From the NCBI RefSeq assembly GCF_963576675.1, contig NC_088917.1, forward strand, positions 19,124,001-19,188,000: 64,000 nucleotides of DNA, in the 5' to 3' direction. Shown in pieces: positions 10,701 through 22,337 of this stretch (position 1 is its first letter; every line of letters begins with the position of its first letter). This DNA comes from Euphorbia lathyris. Lineage: Eukaryota; Streptophyta; Magnoliopsida; Malpighiales; Euphorbiaceae. The notes below the pieces were generated by a model. The model saw nothing but the letters and a program-made list of their open reading frames with translations. It did not search any database and was not told where the DNA came from. The translations under genes were made by a program, and so were the position numbers.

Positions 10701-12248
10701 CAACTCAAATATATAACAAAAAAAAAATTTGTTCCCCACATATACAAGAAAGGTTCCAAACAACTGAACCATTTGTTCAACAAATAATAACTTACACAAT
10801 TTCATCAGTACAATCAACAACCTCATCCCCTTGATCTTGATTTACACAAACTAAAGCACCAGCCCCAGAAACTATATCAGCAGCCCTACAAACAAAATAA
10901 AACATCAATTAATCCACAAATATTAATTGAGATGTTCTAAAACAAAAAACAAGAATTATTCAAACATAATAAATTACATTTCAGATGAAACAAGTTGATC
11001 AGCTAAAGACTGGCTTAACAACTCAAATTGAGGAGCAGAATTCATCTTTATTTTCAACCTCAGTCCTTCAGATGACCCTACTTTCCCTCTAACTTTCTTC
11101 ACTACTCCTCTCTTCTTCTTCTTATTCTTCTCCTTCTCTACTCCTCCTCTCTCTTTTTCTAAACCTTCAGCTAACTTTCTCTGTACCTGCTTGTTATATT
11201 CTTCATTAACAGCATTATATTCTTCCCAAAAGCCAGGCAGATTAAAAAAATCATTATCCTCATCAGATTCTTTAAATAATCTTCCCGAATGCTCACTTGC
11301 TAGCATTCGCTCGGAACGCTGGCTCATCCTCTCTTCCTTACTCACTCTGTACTTAGTAAAAATGTTTTCAACAAATGTATTCATCTGTACAGGTAAGTCA
11401 TTCTCCTCAAACATATTTTCAGCTTCATCCACCAACATAAACATCTCAGTTACAGCATTAGCTAATTTCTTAGCCACTGATTTAAACCTGCCAGTGAATT
11501 TCTGCATTTATAAAAACACTATTTACTAATTTATCAAAACGAAACACAATCTTCTATATAAAAGAAAAACACAGATGCATACCATGAAGTAACTGGGACA
11601 GCCAGAAACTCCTTCTTGAGTATCTTCTTCTTCTCCTTTTTCTACATGCTTCTTCTTCTTCTCTTCTTCTCTCTTCTTCTTCTTCTTACCTTCAACATTA
11701 GGGCCTTCACATTCTACCTCTGCTTCAGATTTCACTAATCTCTTCAATACAATTCCCTTGCCAAAACCACTGGCTTTTTCCAACTTAATTCTTTCAGAGA
11801 TTAGAACATTATTCCACACAGAGGTTAGTGGAAAGGAACGTGGTCTCAAATCAACCCCACGTTGCAAACGATCAAAATAACATATCTACAATAAAAAAAA
11901 TGAGAAAAACAAATTATAAGCAAATACATAAATTATTCAAAATAAATTCCAACATATTAAAACAATTACCAGTATAAATGGAAGAGGGCTTGTGAAAAAA
12001 TATGGCTTAGAATCGTTCTGGAAAGAACGAACAGAATCTATAAGATGCTTAAAACTAAATCGGCACCAATCCAACTTCGAAATTTTAGTCACATTCATGC
12101 AACTGAATAAAAACTTATTGTACAACGCCCTATTCTTGGTTGACCGAATGCAAGAATTGATAACAATAACAATGAAGTTCCAAATGAACTCATCACAAAC
12201 ATCCACTTCCAACAGATTTTTCAACCTATAAAGCACATCTTTATCCTT

Positions 12249-13579
12249 AGGGCTGCTGCCGTCCTCGGGCCCGGCCCGAGACCCACTTATTTTAAAATCG
12301 TTTTAAAATTAGTTTTAAATATATTTATGTATATATGTTTCAGAAATTAATAGTTTTCTGTTTTGATTATCGAATGAAAATTTATTTAAAAGTTTGTTTT
12401 ACCTATTTGTAAATCAAAAGTATTAAATGAATTGAAATCAAAATAATTGGGACATGCATAATTAAAGTTTTGTATAGTTGTATTAATCTAAAAGGTTAAT
12501 ATAGAAGATACGAAACTGTTAGAAGTAAAATTGGATGAAAGTTAATTTGATGTGTTAATGTGATTAACCTAAATATTACATAAAGTATTTATGTAATCAA
12601 CCAATTAAATTTATTTAATTGAGTCTATACATGCTTGGAGTTATGGACATATTTGGACCCTCTTCTAGTCTTTTGATATTTTTGAAATAGGGCCTGCGAG
12701 TCCTGCCTTTCTACTATCTATTGTAATTTCTCCTCTCATCTAATTCCCTTCAAGTTAATTGAATTTTCTTTAGTAGAATAGAAATTAATATGTAATTTCA
12801 AGGCGCCACGGAGAAGACGGAGGACCTAAAGAGAAATATGTAATAGTTAGTATTTCTCTAGGTTTGGCCCTTTATTCCGTCTCTGGCTCGACGAAATAAT
12901 TTAGATGATATGTCCATAACACCAATGTATGTGTCTGATGTATGCTAAAGCAAATCAAGACTAAGTTAGATTATGAGACTTAAAATAAAAATCTCTCACT
13001 AATTAAAAGTTAAGTAAATAAGCAAGTTATTAAAATCGGTTGCCCCTCCCTAATATTATAATTCAGCCGGTAGTACTGGGGGCCTTTGGGTTGTTGAGCA
13101 AACTCAAGCTCGGGGTCTTATGGTAACACCTGAATTATCGAAAATCGTTTTTTCATGAATATGGAGTAATACTTAAATTAGATTATGATAATTGGATGAG
13201 CAAACTCATGTTATCATAGACTAATGGGCAATATGGTTGGGATTAATATGAATAGCATATTAGTTACTAAAGTGGTTAGTAACCCAATAACCTAGGAATC
13301 ACATTAAAGATGTGATTGACTACATGAATCTACCTAAAAAATGAGACTAGCTTGTTGAGCAAACTCAAGGTGAAATCTCAGGAGTTAGGATCCTAGCTCA
13401 CTAAAGGATTTGTGAAATTCTTCGAATTAATATGGAGGGCTATTAATTTGGCAAAATAGTGGGAGCAATGTAAAATAAACAAAAGGCCTATAATTTTAGA
13501 TTGATGTATTTTAAAGCAAATGAATAACGTACGTTTACTCTTTCTCACTCTCAGGTTATATTAAAACACTCTTAAAATC
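12249..13579 (+). other. Copia 5' leader, non-coding
   Basis: This is 1.3 kb with no open frame, upstream of gag. It begins with a GC-rich block (CGGGCCCGGCCCGAG), then AT-rich sequence, then a region with three copies of a TTGAGCAAACTCAAG-type hairpin. No tRNA primer-binding site is recognisable, in line with the missing 5' LTR. Confidence 0.5.
13094..13369 (+). repeat. Three TGAG-CAAA-CTCA hairpins in the copia leader
   Basis: Copies lie at 13094-13107 (TTGAGCAAACTCAA), 13197-13208 (TGAGCAAACTCA) and 13355-13368 (TTGAGCAAACTCAA). Each is a 4-5 bp stem with the same CAAA loop. The spacing is about 100 and 158 bp. Confidence 0.7.
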
Positions 13580-16500
13580 ATGACTAACACCAATCTGCAA
13601 AATATACTTACCGATAACAAGTTGAATGGTTCAAATTTCACCGACTGGTATCGCAACCTCAAAATCGTTTTGAAGTTCGAGAAGAAAGGGTATGTACTTG
13701 ATACACCGATACCCCCTTACCCGGCGGATGGTGCTCCCTACCAAGAATTTTATGCTTACTTGAAGCATAAGGCTGATGACATCATACTTGCATCAATGAC
13801 ACCGGAATTGAAAAGGCAACATGTAGAAATGGATGCCTATTCCATGGTCGCGCACCTGAAAGAGTTGTTTGTGAATCAAACTCGGTGCGAACGCTACGAG
13901 ATAACAAAACAGTTATATAGATGCAAGATGCAGGTGGGCACATCTGTAATGGCACATTGTGTCAAGATGATTAGCCTTGTCACCAAGTTTTCTAGTATTG
14001 GAGATGTGATGGATCATGAACTAAGTGTAAACTTACTTCTTCAGTCCCTCCCCGAGAGTTACTCACAGTTCATCATGAACTACCAAGTGAGTGGCTTGCA
14101 AACCTCTCTTGAAGAGCTTGCAAATATGCTCGAGACAGTCGAGCCCAATATGAAAGAAAATGAGGGGATACCGGCCCTTGCTATTGAAGGATCAAAGAAG
14201 AGGAAAGGGAACTCTCCCAATCCAATCCATCCTAAGAAAGGCAAGGGGGCCATGCCCACCAGAGCTAAGGGAAAGGAAGTGAAGAAGCCCAAAGGAGAGT
14301 GCCACTTTTGTGGTGAAGAAGGGCATTGGAAAAGAAACTGTTTGGTGTACCTAGCTACCCTCAAGAAGGGAGAAGCCGGGACTTAAACATCTGGTATGTT
14401 TTATATTGAAATAAATACAATTTCACAGTCTGAATCTTGGGTACTTGATACCGGATGTGGATCTCATATTTGTACAAATATGCAGGAACTAAATCGGACT
14501 AGGGAATTGAAGAAAGGGAGCATAAACTTGCGAGTAGGAAACGGAGCAAGAGTTGCCGCCCTCGCCATTAGAGATTATGCTTTGAGCTTGCCCTTTGGGC
14601 TTGTAATAGAATTAGGGAACTGTTTGTATGTTCCAGAAATGTCTCGTAACATTATTTCTATTAGCCGTCTTGTTGACGACTGTTTTCATATTTCAATAAA
14701 AGACAAACATTACGAATTTTATAGAGATGGGATTTTCTATTTTTCAGGAATATCACAAAATGGGATTTATGTGCTAGATGACAAAATTTATGTTTTCGCA
14801 ATTGATACCAAAAGACATAAGCTAGATAATTCAACTTACTTGTGGCATTGTCGTTTAGGCCATATAAACAAAAGACGCATGCTTAAGCTACATCAAGATG
14901 GGCTTATAAATTCAATTGATCTTGAATCATTGGAAACATGCGAAGCATGTTTAAAAGGTGAAATGACAAAGACACCCTTTAGCAATAAAGGTGAGCGTGT
15001 ATCAGACACTCTAGGATTAATACATTCCGATGTATGCGGTCCTATGTCAGTCCAAGCAAGAGGAGGATTCAGATACTTCATAAGCTTCATAGACGACCAT
15101 ACCCGATATGGTTATATCTACTTGATGAAGCACAAGTCCGAAGCTTTTGAGAAATTCAAATGCTTCAAAAATGAAGTAGAAAATCAATTAGGAAAGAAAA
15201 TAAAGATACTTCGATCCGATCGAGGTGGCGAATATCTTTCAGATGATTTTCTGAATTATCTAACTGAATGTGGGATATGCTCACAATGGACACCTCCCTA
15301 TACACCACAACACAATGGTGTATCCGAGAGGAGGAACCGTACCTTACTAGATATGGTACGATCCATGATGAGCATAGCATTACTTCCAAAGACATTCTGG
15401 GGCTATGCCTTAGAAACTGCCCTCTTCACCCTAAATTGAGTACCAACTAAATCCGCTAGTTCCACACCATATGAATTGTTCGGTGGTAGGAAACCCACAT
15501 TCTCATTCATGAGAGTATGGGGTTGTTCAGCATTTGTCAAACGCATAGCGTCAGACAAACTAGATTCTAAATCTGATAAGTGTTTCTTCATTGGATACCC
15601 TAAGGAAACTGTGGGGTATTACTTCTATCATCCAGATGATCAGAAAGTAATAGTATCCAAGCACGCAACCTTCTTGGAGAAAGAGTTTCTCGAAGAAACA
15701 GAAAAGGGAAGCATAATTGAACTTGATGAAGTTCAAGAACAAGAAACACCGACTGAAACAACAGAGGCGGTTGAGGAACCTGAAGCAGTCCCATTAGATG
15801 AGACTCAAGTGCCACCCATTTGTAGATCACAAAGAGTTCGTGAACTCCCAATTAGATATGGTTTTCTAGTGGGAGATGATGATGAGGTTCCCGTGTTAGA
15901 CGACGAACCCGAAAACTACGAAGAGGCTCTTAACAATCCAGATTCTAAAGCATGGCTCGAAGCCATGGATTATGAGATGGATTCCATGTACACCAACCAA
16001 GTGTGGACTTTGGTTGATCCACCCGAAGGGATAAAACCCATTGGGTGCAGGTGGATCTTTAAAAAGAAGACTGACATGGATGGAAAGGTTAGCACCTACA
16101 AAGCTAGGTTAGTAGTGAAAGGATATCGTCAGAAACAAGGAATTGATTATGACGAAACTTTCTCTCTTGTGGCTATGTCCAAATCAATCAGAATAATGCT
16201 CGCTATTGCCGCTCACTACGATTACGAGATTTGGCAAATGGATGTGAAAACAGCTTTCCTAAACGGAAACCTGCTTGAGGATGTATATATGATGCAACCT
16301 GAAGGTTTCATATCAAATGATGCGAACAAGGTTTGCAAACTTCAGAGATCCATTTATGGACTCAAGCAAGCATCAAGAAGCTGGAACAAGCGTTTTGACG
16401 AAACCATAAAACAATTTGGTTTCGAACAAAATTGCGAGGAAGCTTGCATTTAAAAGAAAGCAAGTGGGAGCTCAGTTGCATTTCTGATATTATATGTGGA

Positions 16501-16587
16501 CGATATATTATTAATGGGAAATGACATAGCTCTACTACAGTCGGTAAAGGTATGGTTATCAGGTAACTTCTCCATGAAAGACCTTGG
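13580..16587 (+). pseudogene. Copia gag-pol, 5' part (gag, protease, integrase, RT start)
   Basis: One reading frame covers: gag (UBN2-type fold, then a CX2CX4HX4C knuckle CHFCGEEGHWKRNC), aspartic protease (VLDTGCGSH), the integrase zinc region (HCRLGH ... CEAC), the integrase core (Asp in HSDVCGP, Asp in RSDRGGEY, Glu in SERRN), and RT to YVDDILLMGND. Three stops interrupt it: TAA at 14384-14386, TGA at 15437-15439 (Arg expected before VPTKSA) and TAA at 16451-16453 (Tyr expected before KK). The frame is otherwise kept throughout, so the lesions are point mutations. The gypsy insertion follows MKDLGEA. Confidence 0.9.
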
Positions 16588-16592
16588 TGAAG
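16588..16592. repeat. Target-site duplication of the Athila-type element, left copy
   Basis: TGAAG here is repeated at 30111-30115. Joining across it restores the copia frame MKDLGEA-TYILGI. Confidence 0.95.
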
Positions 16593-18148
16593 TGTTGAGC
16601 GATTTCCGCAAGTGCACGGTTTCGCTTGTAGTAATAAAAATATCGATCCCACAGGGATACGTTTTTTAACGAAAAACTTATTTTTGAATCTGTTAATTTC
16701 GAACTAGTTAGATTTACTATTAAATGTAAATGAAAAGTGAAAATTGGTTTAATTGAATTTAGGAAATTTGTTTAATTGAATTTGTGAACTTTGAGTATTT
16801 GAAAATGCTGGAATAAGATTATGTATTTAGAATAAATCGATTGTTAGAAAGATCTTCTGATTTTAAGGATGAATTTTACAAAATAGGAACATTTAGAACT
16901 TATTAGAAAAATGAATGAATTTGTTCATTTGCATTAAGCAAAGAAAACAACTTAAACTTTGTATTATTATGATGATGAAATAAATGACGGAACCTCTAAT
17001 TAATTGGCTTTGAACGCGACAAAACCCTTTCGGGATAGTTGCCCTTACTCAAATTAACACTCTTTCGAGATGATAATTTGCCTAAGTGTTCAACAAAGTT
17101 TCCTTGTAATGATTTTGAATTCAAGTGCATATTAATGAAAACACCAGCCTCACTTATATTGGATTGGTTACCATAAGTGCTGCATAACGATTTGTCGAAT
17201 AGAACGGACTTTATTAGATGAAATATAAATTGATACAAGTTTACAGAGAATAAGGAGCATCGAGTTCTTCGAGGGCGTGCAAGTGAAGGGCTTGATCGGT
17301 TCCGCTTCCTTGGGTTTCCTAGGAGGTTGTCAGGCTCGGGGGCGAACACTTTACTCAATCTTCTCGCTGTAACTTCGTAATAGGGATTCGGTCGGCCACT
17401 ACCATGATGCAAACTAAAACTGGAACAATGTCTAAACGCTACTGAGTTTTAATTAAACTATAAACAATATGTGTACCTCATCTTGTTTTGTATAGAATCT
17501 AATTTCTAACTCTCGAAATGTTTTTACTTAGAACTTCGACATAAGTTCTACGCTCTGATTTCTATATCTATATTATAGCATTTCATTACACTTTTTCTCA
17601 ACATCAACTCTTTATTTATAGATGTTGAAGGGTTGTGTTTGAAGTGATGTATCCGTTGGTTAAGAGTCGTGTCCGTTGTGAAAGGACGTCTTTATCCACT
17701 TGAACGAACGCGTTTCTTGGATTTTCAGCATGTGTTAAATGCTCTTGGTGAATTTCTGCACTTACCGAGGATAGTAATCCGCGGCCGTGAATGACGTAGC
17801 ACTGAGCTGAGCGACGGACGAAGGGGAGAAAATGTTATACCACGCGTGTCGCGGCCGCGGGTCTGGGATCCACTGTCGCGGCCCGGCATGTTTTCTTACT
17901 TCTTGCTTTCGTTCGTGTCCTCGACTTGGCGCTTTCGATTTACGTCGTCTTTGACTCCTTTTGTAGGGCTTTTCTTCTGTTTTAGATCCTTTTTCGTTCC
18001 TATTTGGATTTTATTAAATATTCAAATACCTTGCAAGAAAGAAAGATATTCGAAAGTAAAAGTAATCTAAACAGATATAAATAACACAAATTCGTAATAA
18101 AAATGATGTAAATGTTAATGATATTTTAGGTATATTTTGGGCTTAACA
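16593..18148 (-). repeat. 3' LTR of the Athila-type element
   Basis: It begins TGTTGAGCGATTTCC and ends GGGCTTAACA, and is 1556 bp long. A TATA box in element sense (CTATAAATAAAG) lies at about 17611-17622. GC-rich CGCGGCCG motifs lie at about 17780 and 17850. A 138-codon open frame (16996-17412, minus) is present in both LTRs but is not recognised and may be chance. Confidence 0.95.
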
Positions 18149-18165
18149 AATCTCCACACTTAATC
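18149..18165 (-). promoter_or_regulatory. Polypurine tract of the Athila-type element
   Basis: In element sense the sequence just before the 3' LTR is AAGTGTGGAGATT. This purine-rich tract is the usual plus-strand primer position in Athila elements. Confidence 0.75.
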
Positions 18166-19542
18166 TTTTGCTAGTCCCGAGCAAAATTTCACTGAATTTA
18201 TTCCTTAACTAATCTCTTTATAAAAAAATAAAACATATATCTTTGTGTTTACCTTTTAAATTAGTTAAGCCGAAAAGACTAACTTCACATGGCAAATTTA
18301 TACGCAAAATATCAAACTAACTTAGTATAAATACGATATATCATTCGTCTTGTATTTCAATTTTTAAATTGAAGTATTCGGGACGATGTAAGCACGCATG
18401 TTATTGAGTTTTCCATCTCAAGGCATTTCAAAGCACCAAACTTCCTTTCCCAAACTTGAATTATTATATATGAGTATTTAGTTTAATTTATTTGCTTAGT
18501 TACACCCGTGATAAGGGTGGTCTCGATCGTAACTTTATATGCATTTGTTTTGTGTTCGCTTAAGAGGTACCGACCATGCCATGGGTGGACGCAATCGTTA
18601 CTTTAAACTTTAAACACGCTTAATTTTTCTTATTTAAACGTTCCTTCCATACCTCGATTGTGATAAGGGTGGCCGCAACCGTGGCCAAAAGTACGCTTTA
18701 CTTATTAATTTCTTCCCTTTCATACCTCGATTGTGATAAGGTTGGTCTCAATCGTGGCCAAAAGTTAAGAATACGATTTATTGATTATAACTTGGGAAAA
18801 AGAAAATTAGCACATTCATCCTATATTGACTTAAAATTCAACATGTATTATGGCTATAGTTTCCTTAAAAACTTCAATTGGTGTTAATGTAAGACAAAAT
18901 CAAAACCGAGCTAAAAATTGTTAGTTCAATTTAATGCCTATAAACCTAATTGAAAATTTAAAATAAGATTTATTATATCATGAATTTCATGATATGAAAT
19001 AGAGATTAAAAATAAAGAATTTTTACTTAAATACATTCACTCGAGACAATTTTACTTAAAATCGTGTCGAAGATTTGTGAAAAATATATTTTGAAAAATA
19101 TTACCCGTATAGAAATATTTATTTCTATCGATAATGATAACCTAAAAATAATCATAAAAATGATATTTCATAAAAAAAAAAATTGTTAAGTTTTTTCATT
19201 TGTTGCAATATATTTAAAAGTGTTGCAATATACGTTGCATTTGTATTTTGAAAAACAAGCGATGCATACATTCATTCATTCATTTGCATACATTCATTCA
19301 TTCGTTTGCATAAAATGATATATGTATATATCTCCTCCCACACTTAAATTGGACCATGTCCTCATGGGTGCAAAAATGGAGATAAAACACGAAAGATAAA
19401 ACAAACGGAAATAAACGAAAGATATAGCAAAAACATGCATCATAAAATTAAAGTGAAATTAGAAATTTTACGAAACATAATAAATATAAAAATATACGAA
19501 ACTGAAATTGAAATAAGATAAGATAAAAATAAAAGATAAAAC
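18166..19542 (-). other. Non-coding region between the last Athila ORF and the polypurine tract
   Basis: AT-rich sequence without a supported gene. It has direct repeats: TACCTCGATTGTGATAAGG(G/T)TGG at about 18653 and 18724, related GATAAGGGTGGTCTCGATCG at about 18510, and CATTCATTCATT...TTTGCATA near 19265-19310. Confidence 0.6.
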
Positions 19543-20526
19543 CTAAGCATGTGGCGGGGAATCCGGAGGTGTTGGTGAAGTTTCCACGTTGCGGCGTCGG
19601 AAAAATGAAAGCATCCGATGCCGAGTTGAACGATGCGCACGCCTCAAAGTATTGAGGTTGTCATTCATCACCATATTGTTCTCCACCAAATCATCAATTC
19701 TTAAATTCATTTGACGATTATTTGCATTGATTTGGTTCAAAATCCGCCTTAAATCCACCGGATCATTATCTTGTGTTGCTTGGGCTTGTGGTGCAGCGTC
19801 GCCACCGTCCTCCGCTCCTTCTTCATCGGTACCTACATTATGAGAACTAGAAGCACCTCCACCCATAGTGCCACGAAGATGTGCAATACGGGTAGCATAC
19901 GAAATAAAAACAGGAGGAGCCACAGAACCCAATAAATGAGCCCGCTCAAGTGCCCCAATGTCCAAAACCGGAACATATCCATGGTAGGCGGGCATATCAA
20001 AAGTAGCCAATTCATCCCGTGCCCCCAAAACAATAGCGGTGATTAAATTACCGAGAGGGACTTGAGTGGTGTGAGCCCTCGAAGCACGATACAAATTGTC
20101 AAAAATCATTCCAATGCTATCAACCCGTAAACCCTTGAACAAACAATCCCAAACAAACAAATCCCGGACTTGAATCTTCGAACTCTCAACACGACCAAAA
20201 AGTGAAAAACTCAAATACTTGTGAAAGAAGAACACACAATTGTCCTTAATCAACTTGCTCGAAGTGTTTTTGGAATCAAAAGAAGTTTGGTCAGACAGAG
20301 TTTGCCAAAAAGAGTTATTATCAAAACCCCGAGGCTTATCATAAAAGTCACTAGTAGGGAAACCAAACATATTACCCATAGCCTCATAATCAACTGTATA
20401 AGTAATACCCTTATTCCGAAAAGAAATTTCTGTCCTCTTTTTGTTCATCGTCAAAGTAACCAAAAATTCAACCACATACTCTTGAATTTGTGGAAAACGC
20501 ATAGAAGCAAAAGTTTCCCATCCCAA
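19543..20526 (-). CDS. Athila env-position ORF, copy B
   Basis: This 327-residue open frame starts MGWETFASMRFP. It has the features of the plant transposon/retrotransposon protein found after pol in Athila elements: a GW-x-F start, a basic beta-like segment (NKKRTEISFRNKGITYTVDY), then FGFP, SLFGR, and LGNLITAIVLG. The tail has an acidic Gly-rich linker, a coiled-coil-like stretch (RRILNQINANNRQMNLRIDD) and a basic Pro-rich end. No clear signal peptide or membrane span is seen, so an envelope role is not supported. It is a diverged paralogue of the ORF at 21390-22337. The true start may be upstream, because the homologous region in the other copy has about 90 more N-terminal residues. Confidence 0.7.
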   Translation of the reverse strand: MGWETFASMRFPQIQEYVVEFLVTLTMNKKRTEISFRNKGITYTVDYEAMGNMFGFPTSDFYDKPRGFDNNSFWQTLSDQTSFDSKNTSSKLIKDNCVFFFHKYLSFSLFGRVESSKIQVRDLFVWDCLFKGLRVDSIGMIFDNLYRASRAHTTQVPLGNLITAIVLGARDELATFDMPAYHGYVPVLDIGALERAHLLGSVAPPVFISYATRIAHLRGTMGGGASSSHNVGTDEEGAEDGGDAAPQAQATQDNDPVDLRRILNQINANNRQMNLRIDDLVENNMVMNDNLNTLRRAHRSTRHRMLSFFRRRNVETSPTPPDSPPHA

Positions 20527-21389
20527 AGTTTCAATAAAAGCAGTAATTTGTGTAGTGAAGTTAAATAGTTAGAGTAGGAATAGGAATTGGAATAGGTAGA
20601 GTTGAAATAGGAAAAGTAATTAGGTAGAGGGAGAATAGGAAAAGGAATAGGTATAGGTTAAATGGGAAGAGTTGGAAAAATAGGTCAAAAATCGGACCTG
20701 GAGTGCCTTAAATACGCGTGTCGCGGTCGAGGATATGTATCCGCGGTCGCGGATCGCGTTGCTCAACCAATATTTCCACTGAAATTTGAGAAGAAAAATC
20801 TGAAGTTATCGAGAATCCAACATTCGCGGCCGCGAATCGCGCTGGGCAGCGAATCTTGTGTCTAAAATTTTCTGGATTTTTTCTGATGTTACCGTGGAAG
20901 CGCATCCGCGGTCGCGGATCACCTCGTGGCTACCCAAATTCAGCTTATTTACTTCATTTCGTGCATTTTCTTGATAAATTATATCCTGAACTTCTTGAAA
21001 AATGAAATCTGTACTTAAAACATAAATGAAAATCATTAAATGATAAGGAAAACCAAAGGTTTATCCTTATTAATGAAAGAAAGAAAAAAAAAATGAAAAT
21101 GCTTTAATTAATGAATGTTAAAATTAGAAATATGAAAGGATTGGAACTAAAATTAATTGAAACATTTATGTGCATTCATTAAGTTAAGTTAAATGAATCT
21201 TATGTTAGGAACTTGAAATTTAATTATTAATCAATTAATTAGTTAATGAAATGATTAAGTTTGCATTTAATTGATTCATTGGTCTAAATTTATGAAATTA
21301 AAATGTAACCATATAATCAAAAACAAAGTATAATGCAAAAGAGAAATTTTTATTTATTAACATATATTTACAAACAAACAAAACACAAG
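20527..21389 (-). other. Spacer between the two env-position ORFs
   Basis: No gene is seen. GC-rich near-palindromes of the form TCCGCGGTCGCGGA occur at about 20739-20755, 20822-20838 and 20904-20919, with a related GTGTCGCGGTCGAGG at 20717. The rest is AT-rich with repeated TTAATTAAT-like sequence. Confidence 0.6.
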
Positions 21390-22337
21390 CTATGCTAAAA
21401 ATTCGTCCCCTTCAATCGGGATTTTCTTAGCCCTATATCGTTCTATTTTCAACTGCACGAAGGCTTGACGTTCTTGTGCAGAAAGAAAATTTGGTCCTGA
21501 TCGAAAAACTCGCTTCACTAGACCTTCAAATTCTAAAAATTCATAGTCTAGCATCGGGAAAGATTCTGCATCACTCCAAGGAACAGAAATACTTCCCTTG
21601 GTCCCTAGAATTATTCCACATATAATATTCCCGAACCCAACCTTCTTAGCCTTGGATCTAGATGCGGCAACAAGACCCTCCATCAGAATTTTTGAAGAAT
21701 CAACCACGTTGCCTTGAAATATATCGCCAAGGACATAAAGATCAGATTCTTGGACGACACTACTGAACGTGCGACCGAACAGGCTGTGACTCAGAAACTT
21801 ATGCAAATATAGTATAGAGTTGGAATAGAAAGACTTATTATAGGCAAGTTTTGGGTGGAAAGGCCAGATACCGGTGAGCATTCGCCAAATATCAGTAGAC
21901 GTCATATCTCTTCCATGATGACATTTGGTAGTATCCTTCAAGGGAAAACCAAACCAAGCATGTAATTCTGGATATCCAAAAGTGAAAGTTTTTCCATCCC
22001 GACGAAAACTGAGACGCACCCGACGTTTGTTAACAAAACGCACTGTACAGAAGAACTCTAATATCCAGTCTCCAATTATAGGAAACTTCATATCGACAAA
22101 TCTGGTCCATCCTAGTCGCTCCATGTGACGACTCATATCTTCCTTAATTCCTAATTGATCATTAAGAAAGTCATCCATGTATAGCATTCCGATAAAGAAA
22201 GTGTATCGAAGTTTCAGGAAGCGCCTTCCCTCATCGTGATTGAAGATGGGAAAGTTACATCCATAACGCTCTGATATATCCACATGTTTATTGCGTGAAG
22301 CAATAACTTTCTTAGATGAAGTGTTTGAGGAAGCCAT
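21390..22337 (-). CDS. Athila env-position ORF, copy A
   Basis: A 315-residue ATG frame lies directly downstream of gag-pol in element sense. It has the same domain order as the ORF at 19543-20526: LGWTRFVDMKFP, KRRVRLSFRRDGKTFTFGYPE, FGFP, SLFGR, and GFGNIICGIILG. It also has a further N-terminal segment (RYGCNFPIFNHDEGRRFLKLR). It resembles plant retrotransposon proteins of unknown role reported after Athila pol. No signal peptide or clear transmembrane helix is visible. The frame is intact, in line with a young element. Confidence 0.75.
   Translation of the reverse strand: MASSNTSSKKVIASRNKHVDISERYGCNFPIFNHDEGRRFLKLRYTFFIGMLYMDDFLNDQLGIKEDMSRHMERLGWTRFVDMKFPIIGDWILEFFCTVRFVNKRRVRLSFRRDGKTFTFGYPELHAWFGFPLKDTTKCHHGRDMTSTDIWRMLTGIWPFHPKLAYNKSFYSNSILYLHKFLSHSLFGRTFSSVVQESDLYVLGDIFQGNVVDSSKILMEGLVAASRSKAKKVGFGNIICGIILGTKGSISVPWSDAESFPMLDYEFLEFEGLVKRVFRSGPNFLSAQERQAFVQLKIERYRAKKIPIEGDEFLA

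Larger units (their letters stand above)
8062..12248 (-). pseudogene. MULE-encoded double-C48 Ulp1-like protease, C-terminal part (gene split by copia)
   Basis: This is the downstream part of a many-exon gene whose start is at 33827. Splice sites checked agree in phase (e.g. YYM-R-HLYD, NKQ-YHWTL). In order it encodes: a plant-mobile-domain-like region (FIWNFIVIVINSC... then FYFDRLQRGVDLRPRSFPLTSVW-like text), a Lys/Glu-rich linker, a Lys-rich basic segment, an acidic patch (SDSDDDDDIDLES), C48 module 1 (about 9600-10700), a spacer, and C48 module 2 (8062 to about 9440). The stop is the TAG at 8062-8064 after GAGLNLE. Ulp1 proteases cleave SUMO or related conjugates; in MULEs their role is not established. 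No internal stop was found in the exons read, so the copia insertion appears to be the main lesion. Confidence 0.75.

Noticed and set aside
17846..18070. Plus-strand frame in both LTRs (also 29808-30032)
   Set aside because: It lies within LTR sequence, antisense to the element; no recognised protein.
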